NCBI RefSeq assembly: GCF_007829435.1
Contig: NZ_VLJN01000065.1
Coordinates: 96,190-150,292 of the forward strand
Direction: 5' to 3'
DNA length: 54,103 nt
Source: Cupriavidus gilardii J11
GTDB lineage: Bacteria; Pseudomonadota; Gammaproteobacteria; Burkholderiales; Burkholderiaceae
Shown here piece by piece: positions 8,750-19,014 of this stretch (its first letter is position 1; every line of letters starts with the position of its first letter). Below the pieces are notes generated by a model that searched no databases, was not told the origin of the DNA, and was given only the letters and a program-made list of their open reading frames with translations. Both the position numbers and the translations under genes were made by a program.

Positions 8750-9400
8750 ATGAAGCAAGATCCGCGTTTCCCCAATCTGTTCATCCTCGACCACCCGCTG
8801 ATCCAGCACAAGCTGTCGCATATGCGCGACCGCGACACCTCGACGCGGACCTTCCGCGAACTGCTGCGCGAGATCACGCTGCTGATGGGGTATGAGATCA
8901 CGCGCAGCCTGCCGCTGACCACCCGCCGCATCGACACGCCGCTGGTGGAGATGGACGCGCCGGTGATCGCCGGCAAGAAGCTCACCATCGTGCCGGTGCT
9001 GCGCGCCGGCGTGGGCATGAGCGACGGGCTGGTCGAACTGATTCCGTCCGCGCGCATCGGCCATATCGGCGTCTATCGCGATGAACAGCACCGCCCGGTG
9101 GAATATCTGGTGCGCCTGCCCGCGCTGGAGGACCGCAGCTTCATCCTTTGCGATCCCATGGTCGCCACCGGCTATTCGGCCGTGCATGCCGTCGACGTGC
9201 TCAAGCGCCGCGGCGTCAAGGACGAGGCCATCACCTTCGTCGCGCTGGTAGCCGCGCCCGAAGGCGTCGAGGTATTCCAGCGCGCGCACCCGAACGTCAA
9301 GCTCTATGTGGCATCGCTGGACAGCCACCTGGACGAGCACGCGTATATCGTGCCGGGGCTGGGGGATGCGGGGGACAGGCTGTTCGGCACGAAGAACTGA
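8750..9400 (+). CDS. upp: Uracil phosphoribosyltransferase
   Basis: A 216-residue pyrimidine-salvage enzyme forming UMP from uracil and PRPP. The N-terminus [19 protein letters not shown], the RAGVGM segment and the PRPP-binding stretch [16 protein letters not shown] are diagnostic. The start at 8750 gives the usual length. There is no recognisable Shine-Dalgarno; three 13-bp repeats directly precede the ATG. The gene stands alone, divergent from the EamA transporter and convergent with the HerA-like ATPase. Confidence 0.95.
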   Translation: MKQDPRFPNLFILDHPLIQHKLSHMRDRDTSTRTFRELLREITLLMGYEITRSLPLTTRRIDTPLVEMDAPVIAGKKLTIVPVLRAGVGMSDGLVELIPSARIGHIGVYRDEQHRPVEYLVRLPALEDRSFILCDPMVATGYSAVHAVDVLKRRGVKDEAITFVALVAAPEGVEVFQRAHPNVKLYVASLDSHLDEHAYIVPGLGDAGDRLFGTKN

Positions 9401-9410
9401 TATCGGGATG

Positions 9411-9545
9411 CTGTGATTCCCCTCACCCCCGGCCCCTCTCCCGCCTTGCGGGAGAGGGAAGCAAACCCACAGTGTCCGATACCCCGCCGTTTTTCTCCGC
9501 TCTCCCGCAAAGCGGGAGAGGGGCCGGGGGAGAGCGCAGTCACAG
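9411..9545. mobile_element. Complete MITE/REP-like element, copy A
   Basis: A 135-bp element with 34-bp terminal inverted repeats (9411-9444 and 9512-9545; 30 of 34 positions match). Each repeat contains its own CTCTCCCGC..GCGGGAGAG palindrome. The core shares GGAAGCAnACCCAC and CCCGCCGTTTTTCTCC with the copy at 32958-33086. It lies between the convergent genes upp and the HerA-like ATPase. It has no coding capacity of its own. Confidence 0.72.
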
Positions 9546-9567
9546 CAAAAATCGCAACAACCGCCCC

Positions 9568-11088
9568 CTACCGCCGCCTCTTCCCAGCCCCCAGCAAACT
9601 GCCCAGCACCCCGCGGATGATCTCCCGCCCCAGCTGCGACCCCACCGTCCGCGCCGCCGACTTGGCCATCGACTCCAGGATGGAGTCGCCGCGCCCCGTC
9701 TTGCCGGTCCCGCGCGCGAGACCGCCGAACACATCGCCGGCCTGATCCAGCCACCCGCGTTCGCCCCCCTCCTGCGTCGCCTCGGCCGGCGCACTATGCT
9801 TGCCGTCCGGCTGCGCCGCCCGCTCCTTCAGCCGCTCATAGGCCGACTCGCGATCGATCGCCGCGTCATAGACGCCCTTCACCAGCGATCCCGCCATCAA
9901 CTGCGCGCGCTCGGCCTCGTCGATCGGACCGATGCGGCTGCCGGGCGCCAGGATCCAGGCGCGTTCCGTGATCCCGGGCGTCCCCTTGGCATCCAGCAAC
10001 GACACCAGCGCCTCGCCCACGCCGAGCTCGCCGATGGCGGTCTCCAGGTCCAGCGACGGATTGGCGCGCATCGTCGTTGCCGCCACCTTCACAGCCTTCT
10101 GGTCGCGCGGCGTAAACGCGCGCAGCGCGTGCTGGACCCGGTTGCCGAGCTGGCCCAGCACCGCATCGGGAATGTCGACAGGATTCTGCGTGACGAAATA
10201 CACGCCGACGCCCTTGGAGCGGATCAGCCGCACCACCTGCTCGATCTTGTCCACCAGCGCCTTGGGCGCATCGTCGAACAACAGATGCGCCTCGTCGAAG
10301 AAAAACACCAGCTTCGGCTGTTCGACGTCGCCCACTTCCGGCAGCTTCTCGAACAACTCCGACAGCAGCCACAGCAGGAAGGTTGCGTACAGCCGGGGCG
10401 CATGCAGCAGGCGGTCCGCGGCCAGGATGTTGACCATGCCCTGCCCCTTGTCGGCCTGCAGGAAATCGTCCAGGTTCAGCATCGGCTCGCCGAAGAACCT
10501 GTCCGCGCCCTGCGATTCCAGCGCGACCAGGCCGCGCTGGATCGCGCCGATCGAGGCGGCCGAGATATTGCCGTATTCGGTGGTGAACTGGCTGGCGTTC
10601 TCGCCCACGTACTGCAGCATCGCGCGCAGGTCCTTGGCGTCGAGCAGCAGCAGGCCGTTCGCGTCGGCGATGCGGAACACCAGGTTCAGCACGCCCTGCT
10701 GGGTGTCGTTCAGCTCAAGCATCCGGGACAGCAGCAGCGGCCCCATGTCCGACACGGTCGCACGCACCGGATGCCCCTTCTCGCCAAATACGTCCCACAG
10801 CGTGGTCGGGCAGGCGCCCCACACCGGTTCCGGCAGGCCCAGGTCGCTCAACCGCTTGGCGAGCTTGTCGGAAAGCTTGCCGGGCTGCGAGATACCGGTC
10901 AGGTCGCCCTTGACGTCGGCCAGGAAGACCGGCACGCCGAGCCGGGAAAAACCCTGCGCCAGCGTCTGCAGCGTCACCGTCTTGCCGGTCCCGGTCGCGC
11001 CGGTGATCAGTCCATGGCGGTTGCCCATCTGCGGCAGCAGCGCGAGTTCGTGTTGGGCGTTCTTGGCAAGCAGGATGGGGTCGGCCAT
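9568..11088 (-). CDS. HerA-like (DUF853/YjgR) ATPase
   Basis: A 506-residue P-loop ATPase related to the HerA/FtsK translocases. The Walker A GATGTGKT lies near residues 31-38, and [12 protein letters not shown] in the middle is the Walker B region. The N-terminus [11 protein letters not shown] is typical of DUF853. The start at 11088 was chosen over an upstream in-frame Met that would add 35 residues unlike the family. The C-terminus is basic and ends in Arg-rich residues. The physiological role of the family is unsettled. Confidence 0.9.
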   Translation of the reverse strand: MADPILLAKNAQHELALLPQMGNRHGLITGATGTGKTVTLQTLAQGFSRLGVPVFLADVKGDLTGISQPGKLSDKLAKRLSDLGLPEPVWGACPTTLWDVFGEKGHPVRATVSDMGPLLLSRMLELNDTQQGVLNLVFRIADANGLLLLDAKDLRAMLQYVGENASQFTTEYGNISAASIGAIQRGLVALESQGADRFFGEPMLNLDDFLQADKGQGMVNILAADRLLHAPRLYATFLLWLLSELFEKLPEVGDVEQPKLVFFFDEAHLLFDDAPKALVDKIEQVVRLIRSKGVGVYFVTQNPVDIPDAVLGQLGNRVQHALRAFTPRDQKAVKVAATTMRANPSLDLETAIGELGVGEALVSLLDAKGTPGITERAWILAPGSRIGPIDEAERAQLMAGSLVKGVYDAAIDRESAYERLKERAAQPDGKHSAPAEATQEGGERGWLDQAGDVFGGLARGTGKTGRGDSILESMAKSAARTVGSQLGREIIRGVLGSLLGAGKRRR

Positions 11089-11412
11089 GATGGGTTCCGG
11101 GTGACGATGGATGACGGGTGGGGAGCGGACGGCGGTGTCGCGCCATCCGCCGGATCCGGCACGGAAAACGCCGCATGGCGGGCTGGCCGGCACGGTCCGC
11201 GTGATAAAATCCCCGGCTGATTATAGCCAGCAGCAGATGGTCGATCACCTGGCACATGCGCCGGCGCCCCACGCACCATGGCCCGGCGCACGAAGCCAGC
11301 GCCACCGTCCCGGCGGCCGCCGCCGGCATGCCAGTCGGGCACGCCAGCCCATCGCACCCATTCGCTACGCATCCCGTACGCAAACCGTACGTTTTCCGCC
11401 TCGGAGAGAAAC

Positions 11413-12138
11413 ATGGCCGGTCATTCCAAATGGGCCAATATCAAGCATAAGAAAGCCGCCGCCGACGCCAAGCGCGGCAAGATCTGGACCCGACTGATCA
11501 AGGAAATCACCGTGGCCGCCAAGCTCGGCGGCGGCGACCCGGACTCCAACCCGCGGCTGCGCCTGGCGATGGACAAGGCGACCGACGCCAACATGCCCAA
11601 GGACAACATCCAGCGCGCGATCCAGCGCGGGGTGGGCGGCCTGGAAGGCGCGAGCTACGAGGAAATCCGCTACGAAGGCTATGGCCTGTCCGGCGCCGCG
11701 ATCATCGTCGATTGCCTGACCGACAACCGTACCCGCACCGTGGCCGAGGTCCGGCATGCCTTTTCGAAGCACGGCGGCAACATGGGCACGGAAGGCTCGG
11801 TCGCCTTCATGTTCACGCATTGCGGCCAGTTCCTGTTCGCCCCCGGCACGCCCGAGGACAAGCTGATGGAAGCCGCGCTCGAAGCCGGCGCCGACGATGT
11901 CGTGACCAATGATGACGGCTCCATCGAAGTGGTCTGCCCGCCGAACGACTTCGGCGCGGTCAAGGCCGCGCTCGAAGCGGCCGGCTTCAAGGCCGAGGTG
12001 GCCGACGTCGTGATGAAGCCGCAGAACGAAGTGAGCTTCAGCGGTGACGATGCCGTCAAGATGCAGAAGCTGCTCGACGCCCTGGAAAACCTCGACGACG
12101 TGCAGGAAGTCTTCACCAACGCGGTGATCGAGGACTGA
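11413..12138 (+). CDS. yebC: YebC/PmpR family protein
   Basis: A 241-residue cytoplasmic protein starting [19 protein letters not shown], the invariant opening of the TACO1/YebC family. Members are described as DNA-binding regulators, and more recently as translation factors easing stalls at proline-rich stretches. GGAGAG lies 7 bases before the ATG. A hairpin follows the stop and purD begins 98 bases later, as in related Burkholderiaceae. Confidence 0.95.
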   Translation: MAGHSKWANIKHKKAAADAKRGKIWTRLIKEITVAAKLGGGDPDSNPRLRLAMDKATDANMPKDNIQRAIQRGVGGLEGASYEEIRYEGYGLSGAAIIVDCLTDNRTRTVAEVRHAFSKHGGNMGTEGSVAFMFTHCGQFLFAPGTPEDKLMEAALEAGADDVVTNDDGSIEVVCPPNDFGAVKAALEAAGFKAEVADVVMKPQNEVSFSGDDAVKMQKLLDALENLDDVQEVFTNAVIED

Positions 12139-12139
12139 C

Positions 12140-12156
12140 ACCGCCCACCGGGCGGT
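12140..12156 (+). terminator. Hairpin after yebC
   Basis: ACCGCCC-ACC-GGGCGGT is a perfect 7-bp stem immediately after the yebC stop codon. No T-run follows, so it may be a weak or Rho-assisted terminator or an mRNA end protector. Confidence 0.4.
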
Positions 12157-12236
12157 CGCGACGCCTCGCGCCCCCTCCCCGGCGGTACGCGTGCGCGGCC
12201 GCCGTCCCCCAAGCGTTTTTCTTCTGGCAGTGGATC

Positions 12237-13505
12237 ATGAAAGTATTGGTTGTCGGCTCTGGCGGACGTGAACATGCGCTGGCCTGGAAACTGGCCCAGT
12301 CGCCCAAGGTGCAGGTCGTCTACGTGGCGCCCGGCAATGGCGGCACCGCGCTCGACAAGCGGCTGCAGAACGTGCCGCTCTCCGATCCGGCCGAACTGGC
12401 CGGGTTCGCGCAGCGCGAGGGCGTCCATTTCACCGTGGTCGGTCCCGAGGCGCCGCTGGCGGCCGGTATCGTCGATGTATTCCGCGCACAGGGGCTGGCG
12501 ATCTTCGGACCGACCCGCGCCGCCGCGCAGCTGGAGTCATCAAAGGACTTCGCCAAGGCCTTCATGCAGCGCCACGGCATTCCCACCGCCGCCTACCAGA
12601 CCTTCACCAACGCCGCCGAAGCGCACGCCTATCTTGACGCGCAGGGCGCGCCGATCGTGATCAAGGCCGACGGCCTGGCTGCGGGCAAGGGCGTCGTGGT
12701 CGCCACCACGCTGGAGGAAGCGCACGCCGCCGTCGACATGATGCTGGCTGACAACAAGCTGGGCGACGCCGGCGCGCGCGTGGTGATCGAGGAATTCCTG
12801 GAGGGCGAGGAAGCCAGCTTCATCGTGATGGTCGACGGCGGCAACGTGCTCGCCCTGGCCACCAGCCAGGACCATAAGCGGCTGCTCGACGCCGATGCGG
12901 GCCCGAACACCGGCGGCATGGGGGCCTACTCGCCCGCACCGGTCGTCACGCCGGCGCTGCATGCGCGCGTGCTGCGCGAAATCATCGTGCCCACCGTGCG
13001 CGGCATGGAAAAGGACGGTATCCCGTACACCGGCTTCCTCTACGCCGGCCTGATGATCGATGCCAGCGGCAACCCGAAGACGCTGGAATTCAACTGCCGC
13101 ATGGGCGACCCCGAAACACAGCCCATCATGGCACGGCTGAAGACCGACCTGTTCGAGATCGTCGAAGCCGCCGTCAACGGCAAGCTCGACACGGTGGAAC
13201 TGGAATGGGACCGCCGCACCGCGCTGGGCGTGGTACTGGCGGCGCACGGCTATCCCGAAGCCCCCCGCAAGGGCGACCTGATCACCGGCATCCCGGCGGA
13301 GACGGACGACAGTGTCACGTTCCACGCCGGCACCACGCTCACCGACGGCAAGCTGCTGACCTCGGGCGGGCGCGTGCTATGCGTGGTTGGGCTCGCCGAC
13401 ACCGTCAAGGCCGCACAGCGGGCTGCTTATGCCACCGTGGCGCAGATCCGCTTCGATGGCATGCAGTACCGCACCGATATCGGCTACCGCGCCATCAAGC
13501 GCTGA
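12237..13505 (+). CDS. purD: Phosphoribosylamine--glycine ligase (GAR synthetase)
   Basis: A 422-residue ATP-grasp enzyme for the second step of purine synthesis, joining glycine to phosphoribosylamine. VLVVGSGGREHALAWKLAQS at the N-terminus, KADGLAAGKGVVVA in the ATP-grasp region and TLEFNCRMGDPE near the metal site are characteristic. Length is typical. The ATG at 12237 is the first plausible start. It is transcribed with yebC upstream and probably separately from hemF. Confidence 0.97.
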   Translation: MKVLVVGSGGREHALAWKLAQSPKVQVVYVAPGNGGTALDKRLQNVPLSDPAELAGFAQREGVHFTVVGPEAPLAAGIVDVFRAQGLAIFGPTRAAAQLESSKDFAKAFMQRHGIPTAAYQTFTNAAEAHAYLDAQGAPIVIKADGLAAGKGVVVATTLEEAHAAVDMMLADNKLGDAGARVVIEEFLEGEEASFIVMVDGGNVLALATSQDHKRLLDADAGPNTGGMGAYSPAPVVTPALHARVLREIIVPTVRGMEKDGIPYTGFLYAGLMIDASGNPKTLEFNCRMGDPETQPIMARLKTDLFEIVEAAVNGKLDTVELEWDRRTALGVVLAAHGYPEAPRKGDLITGIPAETDDSVTFHAGTTLTDGKLLTSGGRVLCVVGLADTVKAAQRAAYATVAQIRFDGMQYRTDIGYRAIKR

Positions 13506-13549
13506 AGTCGCCCCGCGCCGCAGGCCGGTCCCACGAGGTCGGCAGCGGC

Positions 13550-13601
13550 TACAATCACAAAAATAGTGACAAGGTGGTGACATTGGCGGCATGACGCCGC
13601 C
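13550..13601 (+). promoter_or_regulatory. Possible hemF promoter region with hairpin
   Basis: A TACAAT hexamer (13550-13555) followed by a GGCGGC-ATGAC-GCCGCC hairpin (13585-13601) lies in the 176-base gap before hemF. No clear -35 is seen. The assignment is tentative. Confidence 0.3.
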
Positions 13602-13681
13602 ATCCACCTCCGATGCCTGTGCGCTGCCGATGCGCCAGGTTTCGCTGCCGCGTTCCATGGACGGCCGGCAGCTACCACGCG

Positions 13682-14605
13682 ATGCTCGCTTCCATGATCG
13701 ATTCCCAGGCGATCCGCGCCTACCTGCTCGGCCTGCAAGACCGCATCACCGACGCCATCTCGGCGCTGGATGGCCAACCATTTGCCACCGACGCCTGGGA
13801 AAAGCCGCCCACGGAGCGGCTGCGCGGCAACGGTCGCACGCGCATTCTCGAGGGTGGCGCGCTGATGGAGCGCGCCGGCGTGGGCTTCTCGCACGTGAGG
13901 GGCGACACGCTGCCCCCGTCCGCCACCGCCAATCGCCCGGAACTGGCAGGGCGAGGCTTCGAGGCAATGGGCGTATCGCTGGTATTCCACCCGCGCAATC
14001 CATATGTGCCGACGGTGCATATGAACGTGCGTTGCTTCCTCGCGGTCAAGGCGGGAGTCGAGCCCGTGTGGTGGTTCGGCGGCGGCATGGACCTGACCCC
14101 CTACTATGGCGATGCCGGCGATTGCCGGCATTTCCACGCGACCTGCAAGGCGGCGCTCGATCCGTACGGCCGCGAGCTGTATCCGCGCTTCAAGCGCTGG
14201 TGCGACGAGTATTTCTTCCTGAAGCACCGCGGCGAGGCCCGTGGCATCGGCGGCATCTTCTTTGACGACTTCTCCGAACTCGGCTTCGACCGCAGCTTCG
14301 CGATGCTGCGCGACGTCGGCGATGCCTTCCTGGACGCCTATCTTCCGATCGTCGAGGCGCGAAGGAACACGCCCTATGGCGAGCGCGAGCGCGACTTCCA
14401 GGCCTACCGCCGTGGCCGCTATGTCGAATTCAACCTGGTCTTCGACCGCGGCACGCTGTTCGGACTGCAATCGGGGGGGCGCACCGAATCGATCCTGATG
14501 TCGATGCCGCCGCAGGCCGCCTGGCGCTACGACTGGCAGCCGGAACCCGGCAGCCCCGAAGCCGCGCTGTACGCCGACTTCCTGCCGCCGCGCGACTGGG
14601 TCTGA
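13682..14605 (+). CDS. hemF: Oxygen-dependent coproporphyrinogen III oxidase
   Basis: A 307-residue cytoplasmic haem-synthesis enzyme that decarboxylates coproporphyrinogen III using oxygen. [18 protein letters not shown] and [14 protein letters not shown] in the middle are family signatures. The frame is open back to 13613, but those residues are Arg/Cys-rich and unlike the family. The ATG at 13682 or the one at 13694 is more likely; neither has a strong ribosome site. nadD starts 3 bases after the stop, so the two are coupled. Confidence 0.94.
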   Translation: MLASMIDSQAIRAYLLGLQDRITDAISALDGQPFATDAWEKPPTERLRGNGRTRILEGGALMERAGVGFSHVRGDTLPPSATANRPELAGRGFEAMGVSLVFHPRNPYVPTVHMNVRCFLAVKAGVEPVWWFGGGMDLTPYYGDAGDCRHFHATCKAALDPYGRELYPRFKRWCDEYFFLKHRGEARGIGGIFFDDFSELGFDRSFAMLRDVGDAFLDAYLPIVEARRNTPYGERERDFQAYRRGRYVEFNLVFDRGTLFGLQSGGRTESILMSMPPQAAWRYDWQPEPGSPEAALYADFLPPRDWV

Positions 14606-14608
14606 CGC

Positions 14609-15286
14609 ATGGCACCCGCTTCGCCCGCGCCATCGCGCCCTGATCGACTGTTCCGGCTCGGCATCCTTGGCGGCACATTCGACCCCCCGCACCTGGGCCA
14701 CCTCGCGCTGGCAAGGCTGTGCGTCGAACATCTGGCGCTCGACGAGCTGCAGTGGATTCCAACCGGACAATCCTGGCAAAAGGGCGCCGACGTGACGCCC
14801 GCCATGACCGAACTCGCGGCGGCCGCGCTTGCCGACCTGCCGGCGCACGTCCACGCGAACCGCATGGAAGTGGACCGGGCCGGCCCCAGCTACACCATCG
14901 ACACCGTGCGCGAACTGCGGGGGCACTATGGCCCCCGGGCTTCGCTGTGCTGGCTGATGGGCGCCGACCAGTTGCTGCGCCTGCACACCTGGCACGGCTG
15001 GGAGGCGCTGTTCGACTATGTTCACTTCTGCGTCGCCACCCGGCCGGGCTTCGACCTTGCGCAACTGGACGGACCGGTCCGCGAGGCGCTGGCCGCCCGG
15101 CTGGCCGACACCGCGCTGATACAATCCACTCCCTCTGGCCACATGTGGATCGACCAGACCCTGGCCGTCGACCTCTCCTCCACTACGCTGCGCCAGCGCC
15201 TCGCCGCCGGCGAGCGCGCGGATGACCAACTCCCACCGGGCGTGGCAAACTACATTGCCGCCCATCGGCTTTATCGCCACGACTAA
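14609..15286 (+). CDS. nadD: Nicotinate-nucleotide adenylyltransferase
   Basis: A 225-residue NAD-synthesis enzyme adenylating nicotinate mononucleotide. The nucleotidyltransferase motif GILGGTFDPPHLGHL lies near residues 18-32, and LSSTTLRQRL near the C-terminus replaces the usual ISST-IR motif. It follows hemF by 3 bases and precedes rsfS by 54, the standard nadD-rsfS-rlmH order. Confidence 0.94.
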   Translation: MAPASPAPSRPDRLFRLGILGGTFDPPHLGHLALARLCVEHLALDELQWIPTGQSWQKGADVTPAMTELAAAALADLPAHVHANRMEVDRAGPSYTIDTVRELRGHYGPRASLCWLMGADQLLRLHTWHGWEALFDYVHFCVATRPGFDLAQLDGPVREALAARLADTALIQSTPSGHMWIDQTLAVDLSSTTLRQRLAAGERADDQLPPGVANYIAAHRLYRHD

Positions 15287-15340
15287 GGACGTGGCCCGGC
15301 ATCCCGCCCGGCCGCGCACCCGCTGACATAACAAGGCACC

Positions 15341-16075
15341 ATGGATATTCGCAAACTGCAACGCGCCATCGTCGATGGCCTCGAGGACGTCAAGGCACAG
15401 GACATCAAGGTATACGACACCTCGCATCTGACCGAGCTGTTCGACCGCGTCGTCATCGCCAGCGGCACCTCGAACCGCCAGACCAAGGCACTGGCCGCGT
15501 CCGTGCGAGACACCGTCAAGGAAGCCGGCGGCCACATCGTCGCGGTGGAAGGCATGGAAACCGGCGAATGGGTGCTGGTCGACTGCGGCGATGCGGTGGT
15601 GCATATCCTGCAACCGCAACTGCGCCAGTACTACAACCTCGAAGAGATCTGGGGTGACAAGCCGGTTCGCGTGAAACTGGGCGCCACCAAGGGCCTGGCC
15701 AAGCCCAGCGAGCCAATGGACGACGAGGAGGCCGCCCCGCGTGCGCGTGTCACGCGGCGCTCCAGCACCGAGCGGCCGGCGCTGGCCCGCCTGCCCGAAG
15801 GCATGAAGGAACCGTCGCCGCCGCTGGGCCACGAGGATACCGACGCGGACGCCATTGCCACGCAGGGCCGTCCGGCGCGACGCACCTCGTCGGATACGCC
15901 GGCCCCGCGCAAGACCTCCGCGCCGCGAAAGACGGCCCCGCGCAAGTCCGCCGGTACCACGGCAACGCGCACCACCGTCAGCGGGACCGCCGCGCGCAAG
16001 ACAGCCAGCGGTACCACGACCCGCAAGACCGCCACGAGCACGGCGGCGCGCAAGCGCACCACCCGCTCGGCCTGA
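15341..16075 (+). CDS. rsfS: Ribosomal silencing factor RsfS with long basic C-terminal tail
   Basis: RsfS binds ribosomal protein L14 and blocks subunit joining when nutrients are scarce. Residues 1 to about 115 are the complete domain ([20 protein letters not shown] and EEIWGDKP are typical). Family members usually end soon after. Here about 125 more residues follow: first an acidic/mixed stretch, then a Lys/Arg/Thr/Ala/Ser tail of repeated RKTA/RKTASG-like units, resembling histone-H1-like proteins. There is no stop or frameshift between the two parts. AAGG precedes the ATG; rlmH follows after 23 bases. Confidence 0.94.
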   Translation: MDIRKLQRAIVDGLEDVKAQDIKVYDTSHLTELFDRVVIASGTSNRQTKALAASVRDTVKEAGGHIVAVEGMETGEWVLVDCGDAVVHILQPQLRQYYNLEEIWGDKPVRVKLGATKGLAKPSEPMDDEEAAPRARVTRRSSTERPALARLPEGMKEPSPPLGHEDTDADAIATQGRPARRTSSDTPAPRKTSAPRKTAPRKSAGTTATRTTVSGTAARKTASGTTTRKTATSTAARKRTTRSA

Positions 16076-16098
16076 CGCCAGCCGCGGACGGACGCGCC

Positions 16099-16569
16099 GT
16101 GCAACTGCTGATCGTCGCGGTCGGGCACAAGATGCCGGGCTGGATCGAAACCGGCTTCAACGAATACGCGAAGCGGATGCCGCCCGAATTGCGCATCGAG
16201 CTGCGCGAAATCAAGCCGGAGACGCGCTCGTCCAGCAACAACGCCGCCACCGTCATGCAGCGCGAGGCGGCAAGGATCGAAGCCGCCCTGCCGCGCCAGT
16301 GCCGCATCGTCGCGCTGGACGAGCGCGGCCGCGACCTGACCACCGTCCAGCTTGCCGATCAATTGACAGGCTGGCAGCGAGAAGGCGGCGACGTCGCCTT
16401 GCTGATCGGCGGCGCCGACGGTCTCGATCCCTCGCTGAAAGCCCGCGCCAACATGCTGCTGCGGCTGTCCAGCCTGACCCTGCCGCACGGCATGGTCCGG
16501 GTACTGCTGGCCGAGCAACTCTACCGCGCCTGGTCGGTCACCCAGAACCACCCATACCACCGCGCCTGA
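16099..16569 (+). CDS. rlmH: 23S rRNA (pseudouridine-1915-N3)-methyltransferase RlmH
   Basis: A 156-residue SPOUT methyltransferase that methylates pseudouridine 1915 of 23S rRNA. The SAM-binding knot [12 protein letters not shown] and the C-terminal NHPYHR are invariant family features. Translation begins with GTG. It lies between rsfS and maf, as in many proteobacteria. Confidence 0.96.
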   Translation: MQLLIVAVGHKMPGWIETGFNEYAKRMPPELRIELREIKPETRSSSNNAATVMQREAARIEAALPRQCRIVALDERGRDLTTVQLADQLTGWQREGGDVALLIGGADGLDPSLKARANMLLRLSSLTLPHGMVRVLLAEQLYRAWSVTQNHPYHRA

Positions 16570-16570
16570 T

Positions 16571-16623
16571 ACCTCCCTCTCCCGCCACGCGGGAGAGGGG
16601 CCGGAGGAGAGGGCAGTGACAGC
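16571..16623. repeat. Dispersed GCGGGAGAG repeat, solo copy
   Basis: A single arm of the element family: CTCTCCCGCC-ACGCGGGAGAGGGGCC followed by GGAGAGGGCAGTGACAG (16589-16622 matches the right terminal repeat of the complete copies). It lies directly after the rlmH stop. Confidence 0.75.
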
Positions 16624-16630
16624 ACCCCAC

Positions 16631-16670
16631 GGCAGACCACAGCAGACCACAGCAGACCAAAGCAGCCCAA
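16631..16670. repeat. 10-bp tandem repeat before maf
   Basis: Four 10-base units: GGCAGACCAC, AGCAGACCAC, AGCAGACCAA, AGCAGCCCAA. They end 12 bases before the maf start, so the maf translation start region is repeat-derived. Confidence 0.8.
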
Positions 16671-16682
16671 GAGCACCCCATC

Positions 16683-17288
16683 GTGATCCACGACTTCCTC
16701 TACCTCGCCTCCCAAAGCCCGCGCCGCCGCGAATTGCTGGAACAGCTCGGCGTGCCCTACCGGCTTCTTCTGGCCGATGACGACGAAGACGCCGAAGCCC
16801 TCGAAGCCGTGCTGCCCGGGGAAACGCCGGACGACTATGTGCAGCGGGTGTGCGCGCTGAAGGCCGAGGCCGCGTTGCGCCGCCGGGAGCGCCGTGCCTT
16901 GCCTGACAGTCCGATCCTGGCCTCCGACACCACCGTCTGCGTGGACGGCCGCATTCTCGGCAAGCCAGCCGATCCCGCCGATGCCGCCGGCATGCTCGCC
17001 GCGCTGTCCGGCCGCAGCCATCGCGTGCTGACGGCGGTCACCGTCGCCTCCACGCTCGGCCTGCACCATGCGCTGTCGGTCTCGCAGGTGCACTTCCGGG
17101 CGATGCGGTCCGAGGAAATCGACCGCTATGTCGGCAGCGGCGAGCCGATGGGCAAGGCCGGCGCCTACGGCATCCAGGGCCGCGCCGCCGAATTCGTGCA
17201 GCGGATCGAGGGAAGCTATTCGGGTATCATGGGCCTGCCCCTGTATGAGACTGCGGCGCTGCTCCGACAGGCCGGCCTGCGCTTCTGA
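16683..17288 (+). CDS. Maf-like nucleoside triphosphate pyrophosphatase
   Basis: A 201-residue house-cleaning pyrophosphatase expected to hydrolyse dTTP/UTP or modified nucleotides. [16 protein letters not shown] at the N-terminus, [10 protein letters not shown] near residues 80-89 and [16 protein letters not shown] are family motifs. YhdE-type specificity (dTTP/UTP) is likely but not proven. The start is GTG at 16683, preceded by 10-bp tandem repeats and no clear Shine-Dalgarno. rng follows after 99 bases. Confidence 0.93.
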   Translation: MIHDFLYLASQSPRRRELLEQLGVPYRLLLADDDEDAEALEAVLPGETPDDYVQRVCALKAEAALRRRERRALPDSPILASDTTVCVDGRILGKPADPADAAGMLAALSGRSHRVLTAVTVASTLGLHHALSVSQVHFRAMRSEEIDRYVGSGEPMGKAGAYGIQGRAAEFVQRIEGSYSGIMGLPLYETAALLRQAGLRF

Positions 17289-17387
17289 TCCGCGCGCCGC
17301 TGGCACCACGGCATCCGGCAAGGGGCAGAACCGTCCGGCAGCCCGCCGTGCCGGACCCCGCCGCCCGGCGATGGATCGCACCCCAAC

Positions 17388-18851
17388 ATGACCGAAGACA
17401 TCCTCGTCAATATCACCCCGCAGGAAACGCGCGTCGCAATCGTCCAGCAGGCAGCCGTGCAGGAGCTGCATGTCGAGCGGACATTGACGCGCGGCCTGGT
17501 GGGCAATATCTATCTGGGCAAGGTGGTGCGTGTACTGCCCGGCATGCAATCCGCATTCATCGACGTGGGCCTGGAGCGTGCGGCCTTCCTGCACGTCGCC
17601 GACATCTGGCATCCGCGCGAGACGGACCGCAACGGCAGCACGCAGCTGGCTATTGAAAAGACGCTGTACGAGGGCCAGTCGCTGATGGTGCAGGTGATCA
17701 AGGACCCGATCGGCACCAAGGGCGCCCGGCTGTCGACGCAGGTCAGCATCGCCGGCCGGACCCTGGTCTACCTGCCGCAGGACCCGCATATCGGCATTTC
17801 GCAGCGCATTGAAGGCGAGGTGGATCGGGAAGCGCTGCGGGCGCGGGTGCAAGGGCTGGTGCCGGCCGACGAGCGTGGCGGTTTTATCGTTCGCACCATC
17901 GCCGAGGAAGCCACCGACGAGGAACTGAGCAACGACATCGCCTACCTGCGCAAGATCTGGGCGTCGATCCGGCACAACGCCACGACGCAGCCGGCGCCCA
18001 GCCTGCTCTACCAGGACCTGAGCCTGGCCCAGCGCGTGCTCCGTGATTTCGTCAACGACTCGACCGGCGTGATCCAGGTCGATTCGCGCGAGAACTACCT
18101 GAAGCTGGTCGAGTTTGCCGAGGAATACACGCCCGCCGTGTTGCCTCGCCTGTCGCATTACACCGGCGAACGGCCGATCTTCGATCTGTTCAACGTCGAT
18201 GCCGAGATCGAACGGGCGCTGTCGCGCCGGGTCGATCTCAAGTCAGGCGGCTACCTGATGATCGACCAGACCGAGGCGATGACGACGATCGACGTGAACA
18301 CCGGCGGCTATGTCGGCGCGCGCAACTTCGACGACACGATCTTCCGCACCAATCTCGAAGCCGCGCACACCATTGCGCGCCAACTGCGGCTGCGCAACCT
18401 CGGCGGCATCATCATCATCGACTTCATCGATATGGAGAACGCCGAACATCGCGACGCGGTGTTGTCCGAACTGAAGAAGGCGCTGTCGCGAGACCGTACC
18501 CGCATCACGGTCAACGGCTTCTCGCAGCTCGGCCTGGTGGAAATGACCCGCAAGCGGACGCGCGAATCGCTGGCTCACGTGCTGTGCGAACAATGCCCGG
18601 TGTGCCAGGGCAAGGGTCAGGTCAAGACGCCTCGCACGGTATGCTACGAGATCCTTCGCGAGATCATGCGTGAGTCGCGCCAGTTCAATCCGCGCGAATT
18701 CCGCATTCTGGCCTCGCAGGAGGTAATCGACCTGTTCCTCGAAGAGGAAAGCCAGCATATGGCCATGCTGGGCGACTTCATCGGCAAGCCGATTTCGCTA
18801 CAGGTCGAATCCACGTTTCATCAGGAACAGTACGACATTATTCTGATGTAA
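17388..18851 (+). CDS. rng: Ribonuclease G
   Basis: A 487-residue RNase E/G endoribonuclease that matures the 16S rRNA 5' end and decays mRNAs. An S1 domain lies near residues 35-120 (GNIYLGKVVRVLPGMQSAFID). DQTEAMTTIDVNTG holds the catalytic metal Asp. CEQCPVCQGKG near residues 402-412 is the zinc-link. The length matches RNase G and lacks the RNase E C-terminal scaffold. It closes the housekeeping block. Confidence 0.96.
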   Translation: MTEDILVNITPQETRVAIVQQAAVQELHVERTLTRGLVGNIYLGKVVRVLPGMQSAFIDVGLERAAFLHVADIWHPRETDRNGSTQLAIEKTLYEGQSLMVQVIKDPIGTKGARLSTQVSIAGRTLVYLPQDPHIGISQRIEGEVDREALRARVQGLVPADERGGFIVRTIAEEATDEELSNDIAYLRKIWASIRHNATTQPAPSLLYQDLSLAQRVLRDFVNDSTGVIQVDSRENYLKLVEFAEEYTPAVLPRLSHYTGERPIFDLFNVDAEIERALSRRVDLKSGGYLMIDQTEAMTTIDVNTGGYVGARNFDDTIFRTNLEAAHTIARQLRLRNLGGIIIIDFIDMENAEHRDAVLSELKKALSRDRTRITVNGFSQLGLVEMTRKRTRESLAHVLCEQCPVCQGKGQVKTPRTVCYEILREIMRESRQFNPREFRILASQEVIDLFLEEESQHMAMLGDFIGKPISLQVESTFHQEQYDIILM

Positions 18852-19014
18852 GGCCCTTCTCGCTTGCGGCCGTTACGCCGCCACACCCTGGACGCGGCGT
18901 TCCAGCAGGGAAAAGTTCCTGTCGATTGCCAACCGGACGACGGTCAGGCTTGACCTCAACCGCTTGGTCGCATGGCATGCGAACGCCGCCGTTGGGCTAG
19001 CGTGGCCTGCAATG

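Noticed and set aside
12140-12156. The hairpin after yebC as a riboswitch of purD
   Set aside because: It is only a 7-bp stem next to the yebC stop, with no purine-riboswitch core.
13484-15832. A 782-residue minus-strand open frame opposite hemF, nadD and rsfS
   Set aside because: It spans three clear genes in antisense and shows no recognisable motif.
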